Of a stretch of DNA of 64,000 nucleotides, positions 20,513-31,399 are shown piece by piece. A model generated the notes under the pieces. That model had not been told where the DNA came from. It did not search any database and saw only the letters and a list, made by a program, of their open reading frames with translations. How positions within the stretch are numbered: position 1 is the stretch's first letter; the number at the start of each line of letters is the position of its first letter. The translations under genes were made by a program, and so were the position numbers. Source of the stretch: Symbiodinium natans (taxonomy: Eukaryota > Sar > Dinophyceae > Suessiales > Symbiodiniaceae); assembly GCA_905221605.1 (NCBI GenBank), contig CAJNDS010002605.1:77501-141500 (forward strand), written 5' to 3'.

Positions 20513-20908
20513 CTAAGCTTCGACTTTCAGGCTGAAGATGAAAATGAAATAGGCGTTCTGCGGATGTCGGGTTTCAAGATCACAAGTACAGGTAGGCCTG
20601 CAAATGTTAGGGCGGAAGTCTCGCAGGACTGAGTCTACATTGAACTTTCGCATGTGGTCAGCTGCAGAATGTGCACAAAAAGTCATGGCATCACAGTCAT
20701 AGCTGCCCAAAAACAGAAACACGACGCAAGGTCCACCAAAGACAGCTGGCGGTTTTGCATCACCATGGAATCCTTTATCGCGGCCTCTCCATCCGGATGA
20801 CAGCACCAGCAAGCTAGACACCCCCACCGCAAGTCGAACTGCTCTCGATTCTAGCAGAGGGGAGAGCACCCGAGGCACCCGAGGAGGAAGAAAAAAGAAA
20901 AACCTCAT
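20513..20908 (-). CDS. Candidate gene or exon, 131 codons
   Basis: ATG frame starting with a Phe-rich hydrophobic run (MRFFFFLPP), possibly a signal sequence. The second half reads as a folded protein with hydrophobic and Cys-containing segments (GGPCVVFLFLGSYDCDAMTF, later ICRPTCTC). Ends TAG at 20513. There is no competing plus-strand frame in the track over this stretch. Function unknown. Confidence 0.42.
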   Translation of the reverse strand: MRFFFFLPPRVPRVLSPLLESRAVRLAVGVSSLLVLSSGWRGRDKGFHGDAKPPAVFGGPCVVFLFLGSYDCDAMTFCAHSAADHMRKFNVDSVLRDFRPNICRPTCTCDLETRHPQNAYFIFIFSLKVEA

Positions 20909-21357
20909 CCCCTACACCAGCGTCGAAAGGACGCTGAAGTGCGGAAAACCCTTTGTAGGCCAGAGTTCTCAGAGTCTTAAGACTAAACTCCCCAAAGCCA
21001 GGCCAGGGACCGGCTGAGGACTCGCTCGAAGCTTTCTCTGTGTGACCTTAATGAGAAGGGGAGAAGCCGCGGTTTGAAATGTGTTTTGAACTGCCCCTCC
21101 AACAGGGGGCATGTTTGTGGCTTAGAGGTCTCAGGCATGATCCCGTTCATCTTTCGATGCGTAACTGTGATTACAGACCGGATCACAAATCAACCCCCTT
21201 AAGAAGTCTGCAATGGCCGACACCGAGTCCAGTCCAGCCCCGTGTTGTTCCACTAGAAAACACCCTCTACAGTTCATCAACAGCAGCCCCAAACACTAAA
21301 GCTCAGTTTTCCAAGACGCATCCCTGTGCCTGGACGCTCGAAGGGGCTGTTCTGGCG

Positions 21358-21470
21358 ATGCAGGTCAGGAAGGGCACCTTCGTCGCATTGGTGCTGGCTT
21401 CTGTTTTGCTTGACAGTCGCGGAGGGTCAAATAATTGGGCCGAAGGACACTTGCTATCTCATGGCCTAGA
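21358..21470 (+). CDS. Candidate first exon with signal peptide
   Basis: ATG at 21358 starts MQVRKGTFVALVLASVLLDS, a textbook-shaped signal peptide (basic n-region, hydrophobic core, small residues before the likely cleavage). The frame continues polar to a GAG/GTTTGC donor-like site near 21470. Downstream exons are not identified; the same frame runs on into the GTGCGTG-rich sequence at 21.6 kb, which is low complexity. Confidence 0.35.
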
Positions 21471-21796
21471 GGTTTGCAGCTTTCAGGGGCTACGGGGTGT
21501 TGTGTGGGAAGAGGGAGTCACGCAGCTTGTTGGGCTTGGAACAGGTTGCAGATGCTTGCCGTCCACAATGCTGACCCACGCTGATAAAACATGCGTAGAT
21601 GTCAGGTGTACTCGCTGTGGGTCTGTGGGTCCCGTGGGTCTGTGCGTCCGAGCGCCAATGCATGCACGCATGCGTGCTTATGTGCGTGCCCGGGTGTGTG
21701 GGTGCGTGCGCATGGAGGCGTGCGCATGGAGGCGTGTGTACGTCGCGCTGTGCCAACTTGTGTGACTGTACTTACGAATTTCACTCCATCTTATCC

Positions 21797-22578
21797 GACC
21801 TATATTCTTGCAGGAGCCCCGAGACGACAGACATTTCGCCCAAGAAGCTGCGCTCAAAACACGACTTGCCCATTGAATCAGCCCGGCATACTCGTAGCCG
21901 GTGATGCCTGCGACATCGTGCGTGGCTGGGCCTGTGCCTGCGACATCGTCCGTGGCTGGGCCTGCGCCTCAGGGATAAACTGCACATGCTTCACTTGACA
22001 TGGCGGGGGGGGGGGGGGAGGTCGGGATCCCAACCTAAGCGGGTGTGTGACCTGTGTAGCATGATCTTTTAATCTGGTCACTCTGGCTTCAGGACCTATA
22101 ATCTTGCAGGAGCCCTGAGACGACAGACATTCCGCCCAAGAAGCTAGCGCTCAAAACACGACTTGCCCATTACTCAACCCCGCATACCCGTAGCCGATGA
22201 TGCCTGCGACATCGTGCGTGGCTGGGCCTGTGCCTGCGACATCGTCCGTAGCTGGGCCTGTGCCTCAGGGATAAAACTGCACATGCTTCACTTGACATGG
22301 GGGGGGGGGGAGGTCGGGATCCCAACCTAAGCGGGTGTGTGACCAGTGTAGCATGATCGTGACTCTGGCTTCAGGACCTATAGTCTTGCAGGAGCCCTGA
22401 GACGACAGACATTTCGCCCAAGAAGCTGCGCTCAAAACACGACTTGCCCATTAATCAACCCCGCATACGCGTAGCCGATGATGCCTGCGACATCGTTCGT
22501 GGCTAAGCCTGTGCCTCAAGGATAATACTGCACATGAACCTAAGCGGGTGTGAGACCTGTGTAGCATGATCTTTTGAA
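21797..22578. repeat. 290-bp tandem repeat, about 2.7 copies
   Basis: Copy 1 about 21797-22088, copy 2 about 22089-22376, copy 3 (truncated) to about 22578. Each begins near CTATA(T/A)TCTTGCAGGAGC CC and contains GACGACAGACAT, a poly-G run of 10-14, and CCTAAGCGGGTGTGTGACC. A GCCTGCGACATCGT sub-unit is duplicated inside copies 1 and 2. Copies differ by point changes, and poly-G length varies. Confidence 0.92.
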
Positions 22579-22599
22579 TCTGCTTTCAGCATGGGTGTT

Positions 22600-22735
22600 T
22601 CAACAATACAATTCCGCCGTACCGCACCGAACCGTTGCCGTACCGCACCGAACAGTGCAGGAAGCTTACCGTTCCGCACCGAACCGTGCAGGAAGCTTGC
22701 CGTACCGCACCGAACCGTGCAGGAAAGTATTGTAC
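22600..22735. repeat. 33-bp tandem repeat (ACCGCACCGAACCG)
   Basis: About four units built on GTACCGCACCGAACCGTGCA followed by GGAAGCTT, with the last units almost identical. Related CCGAACCGGACCGTGCCG and TACCGTACCG sequence reappears at 23105-23220. Confidence 0.9.
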
Positions 22736-22754
22736 CGAAAACAATCCGAACCGA

Positions 22755-23100
22755 AACTACCCACCCTCCAGCCACCCACCCCCTCCCTCCAGCCCAACCC
22801 TTCCGCACCCTCCAGCCACCCACCCTCCACCCGGCCGGCCGAAGGCAGGGCGGGTGGGTTGCTGGGCGGGTGGCTGGAGGGTGGCTGGAGGGAGGTTGGT
22901 GGCTGGAGGGTGGGTGGCTGGAGCTTGGAGCTTGGTGGCTGGAGGGGGGGTGGCTGGAGGGTGCTAGGTGGCGAGGGTGGAGGAGGGTGGCGAGGGTGCT
23001 GGTCTGAAGGGTTCGGGTTCGGTGGCAGGGGGCTGAGGATGGGTGGGCGGAGGGTGGCAGGAGGGTCTGCGGGGGTGGCTGGAGGGAGCGGTGGGTGGTG
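22755..23100. repeat. CCCTCCAGCCACC / GGCTGGAGGGTGG minisatellite
   Basis: The left part (to about 22850) is C-rich, CTCCAGCCACCCACC-like. The right part is its reverse complement (GGTGGCTGGAGGGTGG), so the region is an imperfect inverted repeat with G-quadruplex potential. The 233- and 200-codon minus-strand ORFs here are low-complexity. Confidence 0.88.
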
Positions 23101-23433
23101 ATCCGCAGTACCGAACCGGACCGTGCCGTGCAGTACCGAACCGGACTGTGCCGAACGCCAGCAATACCACGCAATACATACCGCAGCATACCGTTGTAAA
23201 GCAATACCGTACCGTACCGATATTAAACAGCCATGTTTCAGAGGTAACAGAATGGCACCGCACCACATTGGGTCGTGAGGTCAAGCTCGTGCAGATCAAG
23301 GAGTACAGCAGCACCACCAGCAGCAGCGGCAGCTGTCGCAGCAACCGAGCAGACCGAGCAAGGACTTCGCATGTTCTATGGAAGCAAGTTGACGAGTTCT
23401 CGAAATTCAAAAACAACCTAGCTTTAGTGCCCC

Positions 23434-23637
23434 TTGCTGACACATGCGCTTGAAGGTCGGGGAGCATCTACGACAACCCATTTCACAAGCAATGCCCTGC
23501 ATGCCCGCTCAACCTCTCTTGGCGGCCACGTAGCTAGGGGAATCCGGACCATCAGCTTCGTCGATGCAGATTCCTTTCTTGGAGCGGTTGGGGCTGTTAG
23601 CTTGCGGGCCCCCATCTTTGCTGCTTCAGGTGACAAG
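23434..23637 (+). CDS. Candidate exon with strong donor
   Basis: The frame has first-position composition G40 A24 C21 T16 by hand count and ends at an excellent AAG/GTGAGC donor (23637/23638). The encoded segment is Ser/Thr/Ala-rich, then SFVDADSFLGAVGAVS. The 5' limit is unknown. The minus-strand frame over the same DNA also has acceptable composition, so the strand is not certain. The putative intron to the next plus-strand exon (24291) contains telomere-type sequence. Confidence 0.4.
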
Positions 23638-23844
23638 GTGAGCTCAAATCCCTGAACCCTGCACTCCAAGTTCCGTCCTCTGCCCTCGCCGGCGGGAGAA
23701 CCCGGGTCAGTCTCCGCCTTTTCACAAGAACGGCAACCAACCTTTTTACCAAATGACATGGATCGTGGGCGGCTGTAGAAGTACGTGGAGGATCTGTTTG
23801 GGAACAGGCCTGAAAGATTGAATCCCCACCTGGTGTGGTTGGAG

Positions 23845-24180
23845 GGTTGGGGTTGGGGTTTAGGGTTTTTTTGCGCCCGCGTTCCGTAACCCTAAAACCA
23901 CCACGGACCACGGAGGGGCGGACAGAGAAACCTGAGGCTAAACCCCAAACCCTGAACCCTAAGCCCTAAACCCACCAATGAGGGAGAAGGGTAGACCCGA
24001 AACCTTAACCGCTTTCACCCTGAAACCTGAACCGTAAACCCGGCACGAACCACAGGGGGGAGAGTGGAAACCGTAAACCTACCATTTTGCCCCAAACCTT
24101 GATTAGCTTCTAGCGTTCAGGGTTTAGGGTTTAAGGTTTAGGGTTTCAAATTTAGGGTGGGTTTAGGGCAGGCAGGGTTT
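23845..24180. repeat. Degenerate telomere-type sequence
   Basis: Scattered TTTAGGG, GGGTTTAGGG, AAACCCTGAACC and CCCTAAACCC units in both orientations, with interruptions such as GGTTGGGGTTGGGG. It lies between two plus-strand exon candidates and would be intronic if they belong together. Confidence 0.85.
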
Positions 24181-24290
24181 ATCATTTACCGGGGGGGGGG
24201 GTGGGGTGGTGAAGGCACCTACGCCCCCCCCCCCCCCCTCCCGCCCTGGTGTCCACCCCTCCCTTTCGTTGTGTTTTGTTTTGTCTTCAG

Positions 24291-24522
24291 AGGTTCGCTC
24301 TTTATCCCTGCACTTTGGCGCCTCAGGGAGGCCATCTTTGAGCGTGAGGTCGGCTGGGGTGTCCATGGCATCCATGGCCGAGAGATGCCCAAGGAACCCT
24401 ATTTAACCCCCCGAAACAGACGAGATACACGGCAAAGGATTCTATGGGAGTGCCTAAAGGAGCCAGCAGCCCTAGCAGCCCTAGCAGTGCCTACTTCAGT
24501 GTCTCTCTTAGGTCACTTGTGA
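24291..24522 (+). CDS. 3' exon, unknown protein
   Basis: Very strong acceptor (TTTCGTTGTGTTTTGTTTTGTCTTCAG) ends at 24290. The 76-residue frame has first positions about G38 A23 C28 T11 over its central part. It encodes a charged protein (ALWRLREAIFEREVGWGV) with an Ala-rich tail from a CCCTAGCAG repeat. TGA at 24520. The frame stays open beyond the TGA for about 95 codons, and a CTTAG/GTCACT donor lies just before it, so it may not be terminal. No family recognised. Confidence 0.48.
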
Positions 24523-25687
24523 AGAGGCCTGGCAGAGCGGGGGGGGGGGGGGATTGAGAATCCTGGTCAGCAAGCTGGACTGCGAAATGGCTCGGGCATG
24601 TTCTCATGTCTACATTTTTGCTATTACAACCTGCAAGTGGGAATACTGCACGCATCGGGAACCGGAATGTCACCTCTTCGGGCCGGCGCCAGCTGCAAGC
24701 CAAAGAAGCGGGGCAAGAGGCGAAGAAGATGCCTTTGGTTTGCCTGTTCTGCCTGTATAGGGTTCGGAGATGTTCGGAGTGTAGGATGTTTTAGGGTTTG
24801 GGTTTAGGCTAGGGGGTATAGTCGGTATACTAGGAGGGGTGAAGGATCGGGGCCTCGGTTGAATGTCGCTAGGCTTGGAGAGTTGGCAATCTTGCCGCCA
24901 CCCTGTTCGGGCCCGTGAGACCGTAGAACGCCGCGCGCAGGACATAGCAGTTACACACGTTTTAGACCTCAAAGGCGCCCTGAGGCCGACCTCTGGAAAC
25001 ACCTGCTCCAGGAAGACTTTGCCCCAATAAAGGCCCGCCCAAGCCACACCCCCACTCAACACGGGGAAGAAATCCGGAAGCCTTGCCCAGACTCAAACCA
25101 CACGTCGAACAAACACCTGGCCTCAGGAAATCGGCCATCTGCCATGGACGCCGTTCGGACTTCAGAGTTTCTCAATTCCGAGTTTCGAGCCTTGATTCTT
25201 GCACTGAGCAAGAATACCATGTTGCCATGTTTAGGGTGCTCGGCTGTGGCAGGCCTAGTGAGGCCTAGGGGTCACCAAGCGTTCTCGATGCAAGTGCACG
25301 AGCTGCAAAAACTTCTGCATCGAGCCAGGCCACACAACAACTCCTTTAGAGCTGTCGCTACAGTCGTTGCTCCAAGACCACGTACCAGTGTAGGGGGGCA
25401 TCAAGCAGGCTTCTTTAGCTTGCAGGATGCAGACATGAGAACCGCCGAACAAAGCCAATCAACCAGCACACACGAATGGGCCGAATGGGAATGAGAGCCC
25501 ATGCGTCGTGGATCCCTCAAGAAGAAATGCCCCCTGCTAATGACATGACATGGTTCCTCCGCGGATATCGACGGATTTCTGGAATAGGGGCGTTCGGTTT
25601 GCGGAACTTTATGCCAACCTGCCTCTCTCTTTTTGACACCCGGTTGAACAACATGACTTGCACAAGGCTCCGGGAGCACCTCACTTC

Positions 25688-26020
25688 TCAACCTATCCCG
25701 CAATATCCCGCCATTCTACTTGGGCTCAACCTGGAATTGACCAGCCCTGGGTCTCCTGAGGTTGGCACTGCACGGCGGCCATCTCCTGCTAGACAGCATA
25801 AGCAACCCAAAGCCCCCAGAAGACCCCCAATAGTCCCAATAGTCGCCTCAAGCAAGAGGCCAGCTAGGGACCAGCTGCCAGCTGCGATGGCAGAGCCGTA
25901 GCCTTGCGGTTCGGCGGGCTTGCACTCGACACGCATCCCGTCCTGCAACCCCACAAACTGCACACGGCTTTTCCTGAACATCCAGGAATTGTAAGCGGCG
26001 TGAACAAGAGTCACAGTCAT
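25688..26020 (-). CDS. Candidate single-pass membrane protein, 110 codons
   Basis: ATG frame with 40% G at first positions (44 of 110). Residues about 50-80 form a hydrophobic Gly/Leu-rich segment (LAGLLLEATIGTIGGLLGAL followed by GCLCCLAG) then a basic-to-polar tail, like one membrane helix. The N-terminal part reads SRVQFVGLQDGMRVECKP. Ends TGA. The plus-strand frame 25476-25901 overlaps but is Pro/Arg-rich with atypical codon positions. Further minus-strand exons may lie at 25.25-25.70 kb. Confidence 0.45.
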   Translation of the reverse strand: MTVTLVHAAYNSWMFRKSRVQFVGLQDGMRVECKPAEPQGYGSAIAAGSWSLAGLLLEATIGTIGGLLGALGCLCCLAGDGRRAVPTSGDPGLVNSRLSPSRMAGYCGIG

Positions 26021-26189
26021 ACGAATAAGAATAGCATCAGCAATGAAAAACGCAATGCACTTAAAAAAAGAGTTTCGTCACAGGAGTGGAGTTCGAAATT
26101 TCGCAGTCAAAATCACCGAACGAGTCATGGTCATAAATATAACAATCGTACTCGCAATGGTTTTGGCAACAGTGATGCATAAAAGTAGT

Positions 26190-26310
26190 GGTGATCGTCC
26201 GACTAACAAGAAACAATAACAAATCAAAAAGCAACAGCAATGCGATGGTCATTGATCAGTTGATTCACAATAAACAAACATGACTCGCCACTAGTCTGAA
26301 GTATGAATAG
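26190..26310. other. No gene seen
   Basis: A/T-rich sequence with AACAATAAC-type repeats leading into the microsatellite. Nothing supported. Confidence 0.4.
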
Positions 26311-26316
26311 CTAGTA

Positions 26317-26353
26317 ACTAGTAGTAGTAGTGGTAGTAGTAGTAGTAGTAGTT

Positions 26354-26412
<59 letters not shown>
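26317..26412. repeat. (AGT)n microsatellite
   Basis: About 30 AGT triplets with single GGT/TGT interruptions. The minus strand reads poly-Thr. Confidence 0.95.
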
Positions 26413-26413
<1 letters not shown>

Positions 26414-26962
26414 ACCATATGCATAGTCACAGTTATAGGGTGCAGCCACACAGCAGGGCCCTTCATGGGGCCCTCAAAAGGCTCGAAACAAGGAAACACC
26501 TGATGGGCCCCAGACAGGTGGCGTTCGCTCGGATAGCCGACTTCCTGGCGACGTGGTGGGAAGCATGTTGGGTTGAGATGGGCGCGCAGAAATGACGAGG
26601 ATGGCACGGGGAAGTTGCTGTGCTGTTTACACTTTTACTCCCTGGTGTGGATAACGAGAGCCACCACGTTACCACATGCTGTTTTCGGAGTCTGTCGCCA
26701 CCACCAACAGTCGGTGAACAAAGCGACTCTGAATACCCAAACCGCATCAGTTGATGTTGCAAAGTCCCACAACAGCCTTGTACATTTCTAGGTGGAGACC
26801 AGTTCAGGAAACACAGGAGTACATGCATCAATCCTACACCCTGACCCTCAGCCTCATCGAGGCCAGAAGTGCCAATGCGCCCCTCCGCTCATCCAAGCTT
26901 TTGAATGTTAGCATTGCCGTGTTTTTTTCTCGTGAGTGGTAGCGAACTGTACAGATGCGTAG

Positions 26963-27598
26963 GTGTTCCAGAACCCAAGGCGTGGCTTTAACAGGTCTCG
27001 GTCTGGCGCTTCGGGCGTCTACGGGAATAAGACAGGGTGGAAGGAAATGCTTCGCCTGTCCCTAAATTTGCAGGCTGCGTCAGGGGATCTTGGTTTCGGC
27101 CAGTGTGAGCGGACACCTGCAGCAACCACGAGACGGATGGGCTCCAGAGAGAGGGAATACTTCACTACTACCTCAGTGTTTCCAAAACGGGAGACGACCA
27201 CCGTACAGCAGAAAGGGCCTTTAAGCAATGCGAACCCGCCCACCAAAAAACACACCAAAGCCACGCACATCACAGCCGCAAGGTGTGAGAACAGCGAGCT
27301 TCTGGGCTGCGAACTCCCACTCGCCCGAACGCTGGCAAGCGCTGATTGTTGCAGCGAAGCTCACGACCTTGACATGAAACCGCAGGTGCGCCTAAATGAC
27401 TACAATGAGTATACCCGTTCTTTTCCGTGGCACATGACGGGTGGGTTCGGGTTGCCAAAGGCTGTGGGCCTGGTGGGATTCAGAATTTGGCACAGAAAGG
27501 ACGCTGAAGCGGAAAATCCCCTTGGCGACAAGCCACCCGGTACAAGCTTGCAAAACACTGGGGGAGTGGAGGGGGTGCTGACCGAAGAATCGTGCTAA
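26963..27598 (+). CDS. Candidate CDS, 211 codons, polar protein
   Basis: The longest non-repetitive plus-strand frame in this part. First positions are approximately G31 A31 C23 T15 by hand count. A good acceptor (CTGTCCCTAAATTTGCAG) ends near 27073, so the 5' part may be intron. The protein is Thr/Lys-rich in the middle and has a C-terminal segment (MKPQVRLNDYNEYTRSFPW) that looks folded. Ends TAA at 27596. No family recognised; a competing minus frame is shorter. Confidence 0.4.
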   Translation: MFQNPRRGFNRSRSGASGVYGNKTGWKEMLRLSLNLQAASGDLGFGQCERTPAATTRRMGSREREYFTTTSVFPKRETTTVQQKGPLSNANPPTKKHTKATHITAARCENSELLGCELPLARTLASADCCSEAHDLDMKPQVRLNDYNEYTRSFPWHMTGGFGLPKAVGLVGFRIWHRKDAEAENPLGDKPPGTSLQNTGGVEGVLTEESC

Positions 27599-28080
27599 TC
27601 ATGAAATCCTCGTTTGTCACGTCCCTGCGGTGTTCACTTGGCAGCCCCACGTCTGGTGAGCAAGCGTCATCTTTCATAGAGGCCTTGGTTTGTTCAGCTT
27701 CAGAAGAGCTGTGGCACGTGCCCCACCGGACTGCAGCGGTGCCACTCAGATTGCGGCTGCACTCAATTGCTTACCTTCACTATGCGCTGTGCAGAACCCA
27801 CATCCCCAAGCTCACATCAATGAAAAACATGATGATAAACTGCTCAGGCCTACAGTACATGAGCAGCCGACATGGGTCAGGTAACCCTTGGCCGGGAAGT
27901 TGCTCAGTGTCATAGGGGAATGGGTTTAGGTTCGGTTTAGGTATGGAGTCAGAGCAGCCTCGAAGGACGACACTACTAGCACCACTGAATGGCTGGGGGG
28001 GGATGCGGTGCACTCCCGAACACTATTGCGTGTAACCCCAAGCTCCATATGCTGCCACAGCCGGGCCGGTGCTTTTTTGT

Positions 28081-28403
28081 GTCAGCAAGACGCGCGTGAG
28101 TTTCAAGGAAGTTTTCCTGTGGTTCTTGGCACTCTGTGCGACTGAGCCCCACGATGTTGAAGCAAACAGCGGCCGGAACCTGCCAAATTTGAATCATCTA
28201 GCCGGTGGTGTGGTGTGGTTTGTAGGCAGATTCTTTCGACCGCACGCTTCTTCCTCTTTAGGGCCGCCATAGCATTAAAAGACCTCCCAGCCGTTTGCTG
28301 TCTCCTGTGGCTGCCAATCAAAGGACGAAGACGTTCAGACTGTGGTTTTTCCATGCCTCTCATGCTGGCTTGCTATTGGGCTGAACAATCTAGATCATGC
28401 TGA
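28081..28403 (+). CDS. Two-exon 3' end, unknown protein
   Basis: Exon 1 opens after TTTTTTGTGTCAG (about 28083) and reads SFKEVFLWFLALCATEP. Exon 2 starts at 28262 after a strong CTTCTTCCTCTTTAG and reads AIALKDLPAVCCLLWLPIKG, ending at TGA 28401. A 47-nt GT-AG intron beginning about 28215 would keep phase. The donor (GT/GTGGTT) is weak, so the junction is tentative. Hydrophobic segments in both exons suggest membrane association. Confidence 0.38.
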
Positions 28404-28450
28404 CTGAAATACCTTGGCCATTGCTGGCTATTGGGCTGAACGATGTTGAG
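28375..28450. repeat. Local 18-bp duplication
   Basis: GCTATTGGGCTGAAC occurs twice about 56 bp apart (near 28372 and 28428), each in a TTGCTGGCT context. It sits at the 3' end of the preceding candidate. Confidence 0.7.
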
Positions 28451-29476
28451 GTTAGGATCAACATGCTGAAGGTGAGTCCGGGCCTCTGCTTTACTCCGAG
28501 CTAGGGCATGGTCAACGTTCTTCAGGTGTGAGGAGCTCCCCTGAGACTCGAAACTCCAACACATCGGGATGTCTGCGCATCTGCTACCCCCAGTGGCCAC
28601 CTTCTCGATGCTGCCAGTCGGAGACGGCCATCGATACTTCGTGAAACAGTCCATTCTGGACGCATCACTCGAAAAGTTTAGTGTTTTAATGTTGAGAGAA
28701 AGGAGGTTTTAGCTTTGCCTTGTGGAAGCAGTTGACAGCTGTTGGTTGCGGGGGGGAGGGGTGCCATGGGGCAGGGCGCCCACGGCTAGCCTGGGTGAGA
28801 TTTCAGCCGTCGGACAAGCCAAGTCGGGCCAAGAGCACAGAACTGTCCTGCGACTGTCTACCCAAGCATAGTGAAGCCATTGAATTTTAAGCTTGAAAAC
28901 GGATCCCAAGCAGCTCAAGCATCCAGCAAGTTGCACGTTCACTGCTCCCATGTCTGTCCATACCGAGCCGAACGGTTGCTGGGCGTTTGAGCCGCATCAG
29001 GATTATCAGAATTGAGGACACCTTTGGTCTAACCGGGGGCCACAGCAAGTCACCAATGCCTCTGGCAACCTGCGGACCAGTCCGTGTTTTTGCTACTAGT
29101 GAAGTGGAAGAAGAGGAAGCCTTTTTCTAGCGTCACTCTCGAGGGCCACACCCTACCCACTGCAGTGAGCACGAGAAGCAACCGCTAGCAGCGTCGCCAC
29201 CCCCTATGCTACTCGAAGAAGCTTTCTCGAATAGGCTGCTCGCAGGACTGGCACCGCAGGATCCCGAGTCTGTGCGCTGCGCTGACTTGACCTCCTTTCA
29301 GTTCAGCTGCCCGTCTACGGGCTAGCCACGGTGACTGCACCACAAAAGGTTACAGTCCTCCTCTCGGGGCCGAGTCGATGTCATCCAGGTGTTAGCTCGG
29401 TCAATCATGAGATCATGAGATGAAACTCTCGCAGAAAAACATGGGGGAGTGAGTCCCAGAGTTCAGGCCAGCTCCA

Positions 29477-29701
29477 TTGACAGTGGTTAGGGGTGGTGCC
29501 TTAGTGATCGTCTCGGCCCCCTCTCTCCAGGAAAAAACTGTCAGCAACGTGTCGGGACCACCCTTGGGATCGGTACAGATCACAGAATTCACATGCTGCA
29601 CATGGAAATCGCAAACTGATGAACTGGTGGAGTTTGGGTCCCTCGGTGACCCTTTTTGGAGGGTCCAGGTGGCGACAGTATGCGACAGTGTGTCTCATTG
29701 A
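29477..29701 (+). CDS. 3' exon, unknown protein
   Basis: Two acceptors precede it (CCATTGACAG at about 29481 and the stronger CGGCCCCCTCTCTCCAG at 29530). The frame reads through both, VVRGGALVIVSA then EKTVSNVSGPPLGSVQITEF, ending TGA. First-position G is about 37% in the last 56 codons. Likely a terminal exon of a plus-strand gene whose upstream exons I could not place. No family recognised. Confidence 0.45.
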   Translation: MTVVRGGALVIVSAPSLQEKTVSNVSGPPLGSVQITEFTCCTWKSQTDELVEFGSLGDPFWRVQVATVCDSVSH

Positions 29702-29739
29702 CTGAACCTGCAGATGCCTCAGTGCCACTTCTCCAAGCA

Positions 29740-31390
29740 ACCCTGAACTCCATAGGGTTTGGGGTTTCATTATTGCCTAGGGCTTATATAACTTATATAG
29801 GGCCGTTTAGGGGTTCGGGTTTAGGGTAAGAGAACATAACTGGCACAACCCTTTGCATGACTTTTGGATGCCTGGCAGGCTGGAGGCAAGAGTTCCGAAA
29901 AAGCCCTCGAGGCCATTTGCCTCTCAGCCCTGTTTTTGGGCTGTTGTAAAGCGCCCTGCTCGGAAGAGCCTGCCGGTGCACTGTTTGCCAAATGCAGCCG
30001 TCGAAAAAATTTTTTTTGCCACAGCGTGCTTTATCGGGATAAAGGCTTGCGAAATGCTAAGCGGAGGATGGCCTCGGCACTAGCAAGTCGTTCCACACTC
30101 CTAGGAAAAACGCTTCGCATGTAGGGGCTGCTGTGGGTCTCGATGGCTATGACCACAGGTGGCAAGCAGTGGCTGTCGGATGGCAGAACGCCAGAAAGTC
30201 TGCGACCAAGGAATGCTTGAAGGCAAGCATAGCAAGGGCATGGCATGTAGTCGCACCTCAAAACCTCAACCGCAAACCCTACACACTTTCGAACCTTGAT
30301 GTGCCAGGGCCCTCTCCTAGAGCACTTCGCCTCTGCCAGCGTCTCACCGTCAGGAAGCAAAACCGTTGTGAAGCCTCCGATGCCGGGATCACATTGGTTT
30401 CAGGGGCCCGGCCCACTCCACGTGCACAATCCCTGCACTTGAACCTTTAGAATCTAACCCCCCACTCCAGGAACGCCAAGCCAGTTTGAGCATCTGTGGT
30501 CTGATGCGGCGCCCAATTCCGAATCAAACTCTGCCCCTGCCGCCTTGTATAATCTTAGCCCGCAGAGAGCGCACCCACTGTCGCTGCGGAGGAGGCGTCA
30601 GTGTTCTGGGCAGCGCAGGATATTTGATCTAATATAGGATGCGCATCAGAGGTTAGAGGTTGCGGCGGGGAGGTTTGGACGACAGGAAACTCAATTGGGG
30701 TGTTCTGCTAGGAACAAAGGTAAGAAGGCTGCCGGGCCCTTAACAGCCTAGAATCCTAGAAGGCCATGGAGTAGAAAAAACTGAGCAACTTTGCTGCACG
30801 GTCCGGTGGCCATGCTGTGAGGTTTGGATTGGGTGTCTTGCTTTAAGTGAGTGCAGCCGGGGCATGAACACAAGTGTAACAGAGCTGCAGCGCAAATGAT
30901 GGGTCGAAGTTCCCTTTCCACTTTTCGCCCCTGCACAGCCGGCCAACCTGCTTCAAGCCGAATGTTGATTTCAACCGAATCTCCGCAGCTGCACACCCAC
31001 CGAAGACCACGCGGCCCAACCAGATGTATTACAGGCTAGCTTGGGTAGCTACAGTTAAGTCGAACAAAAATCCGCAAGACCCGGCAGCATCGCCTCAATC
31101 CCTAAACGAAGGCTAGTCATACTGATCTTGCTCACTGCCGTAGAGGTGCGAATCCCTCGTTCGCCAACTTCTTCTGCGACATCGGCACATTGTGCTTGCG
31201 CGAGTGGCATGTCCAGACCTGCGCCGAAGGACCGTTAATTGTGAATCCCACCTTTCCGAGTCAGGATCAACAAAAGCATTTATAGAGCACCCGGTGTCAT
31301 GTATGAATCCTGTACGGAGCAGCTGACAGGTCGAGGCTTTGCCTCAGCTTCAATGCTCACTGGACCGAGGCAAGATGAGCTGCTCTTGCC
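29740..31390. other. Ambiguous region
   Basis: A short telomere-type motif lies at 29813-29828. Between 30031 and 30450 both strands carry open frames of 105-109 codons with equally coding-like first positions, so the strand cannot be chosen by eye. From 30450 to 31390 I see no supported feature. Confidence 0.25.
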
Positions 31391-31399
31391 AAGTCCGTC

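Noticed and set aside
22503-23204. 233-codon minus-strand ORF
   Set aside because: Consists of ACCG and GGCTGGAGGG repeats read as GTVR, HPP and GGW; repetitive, no complexity.
31140-31170. tRNA T-arm-like sequence (GGTGCGAATCCC)
   Set aside because: No matching acceptor stem, D-arm or anticodon arm upstream.
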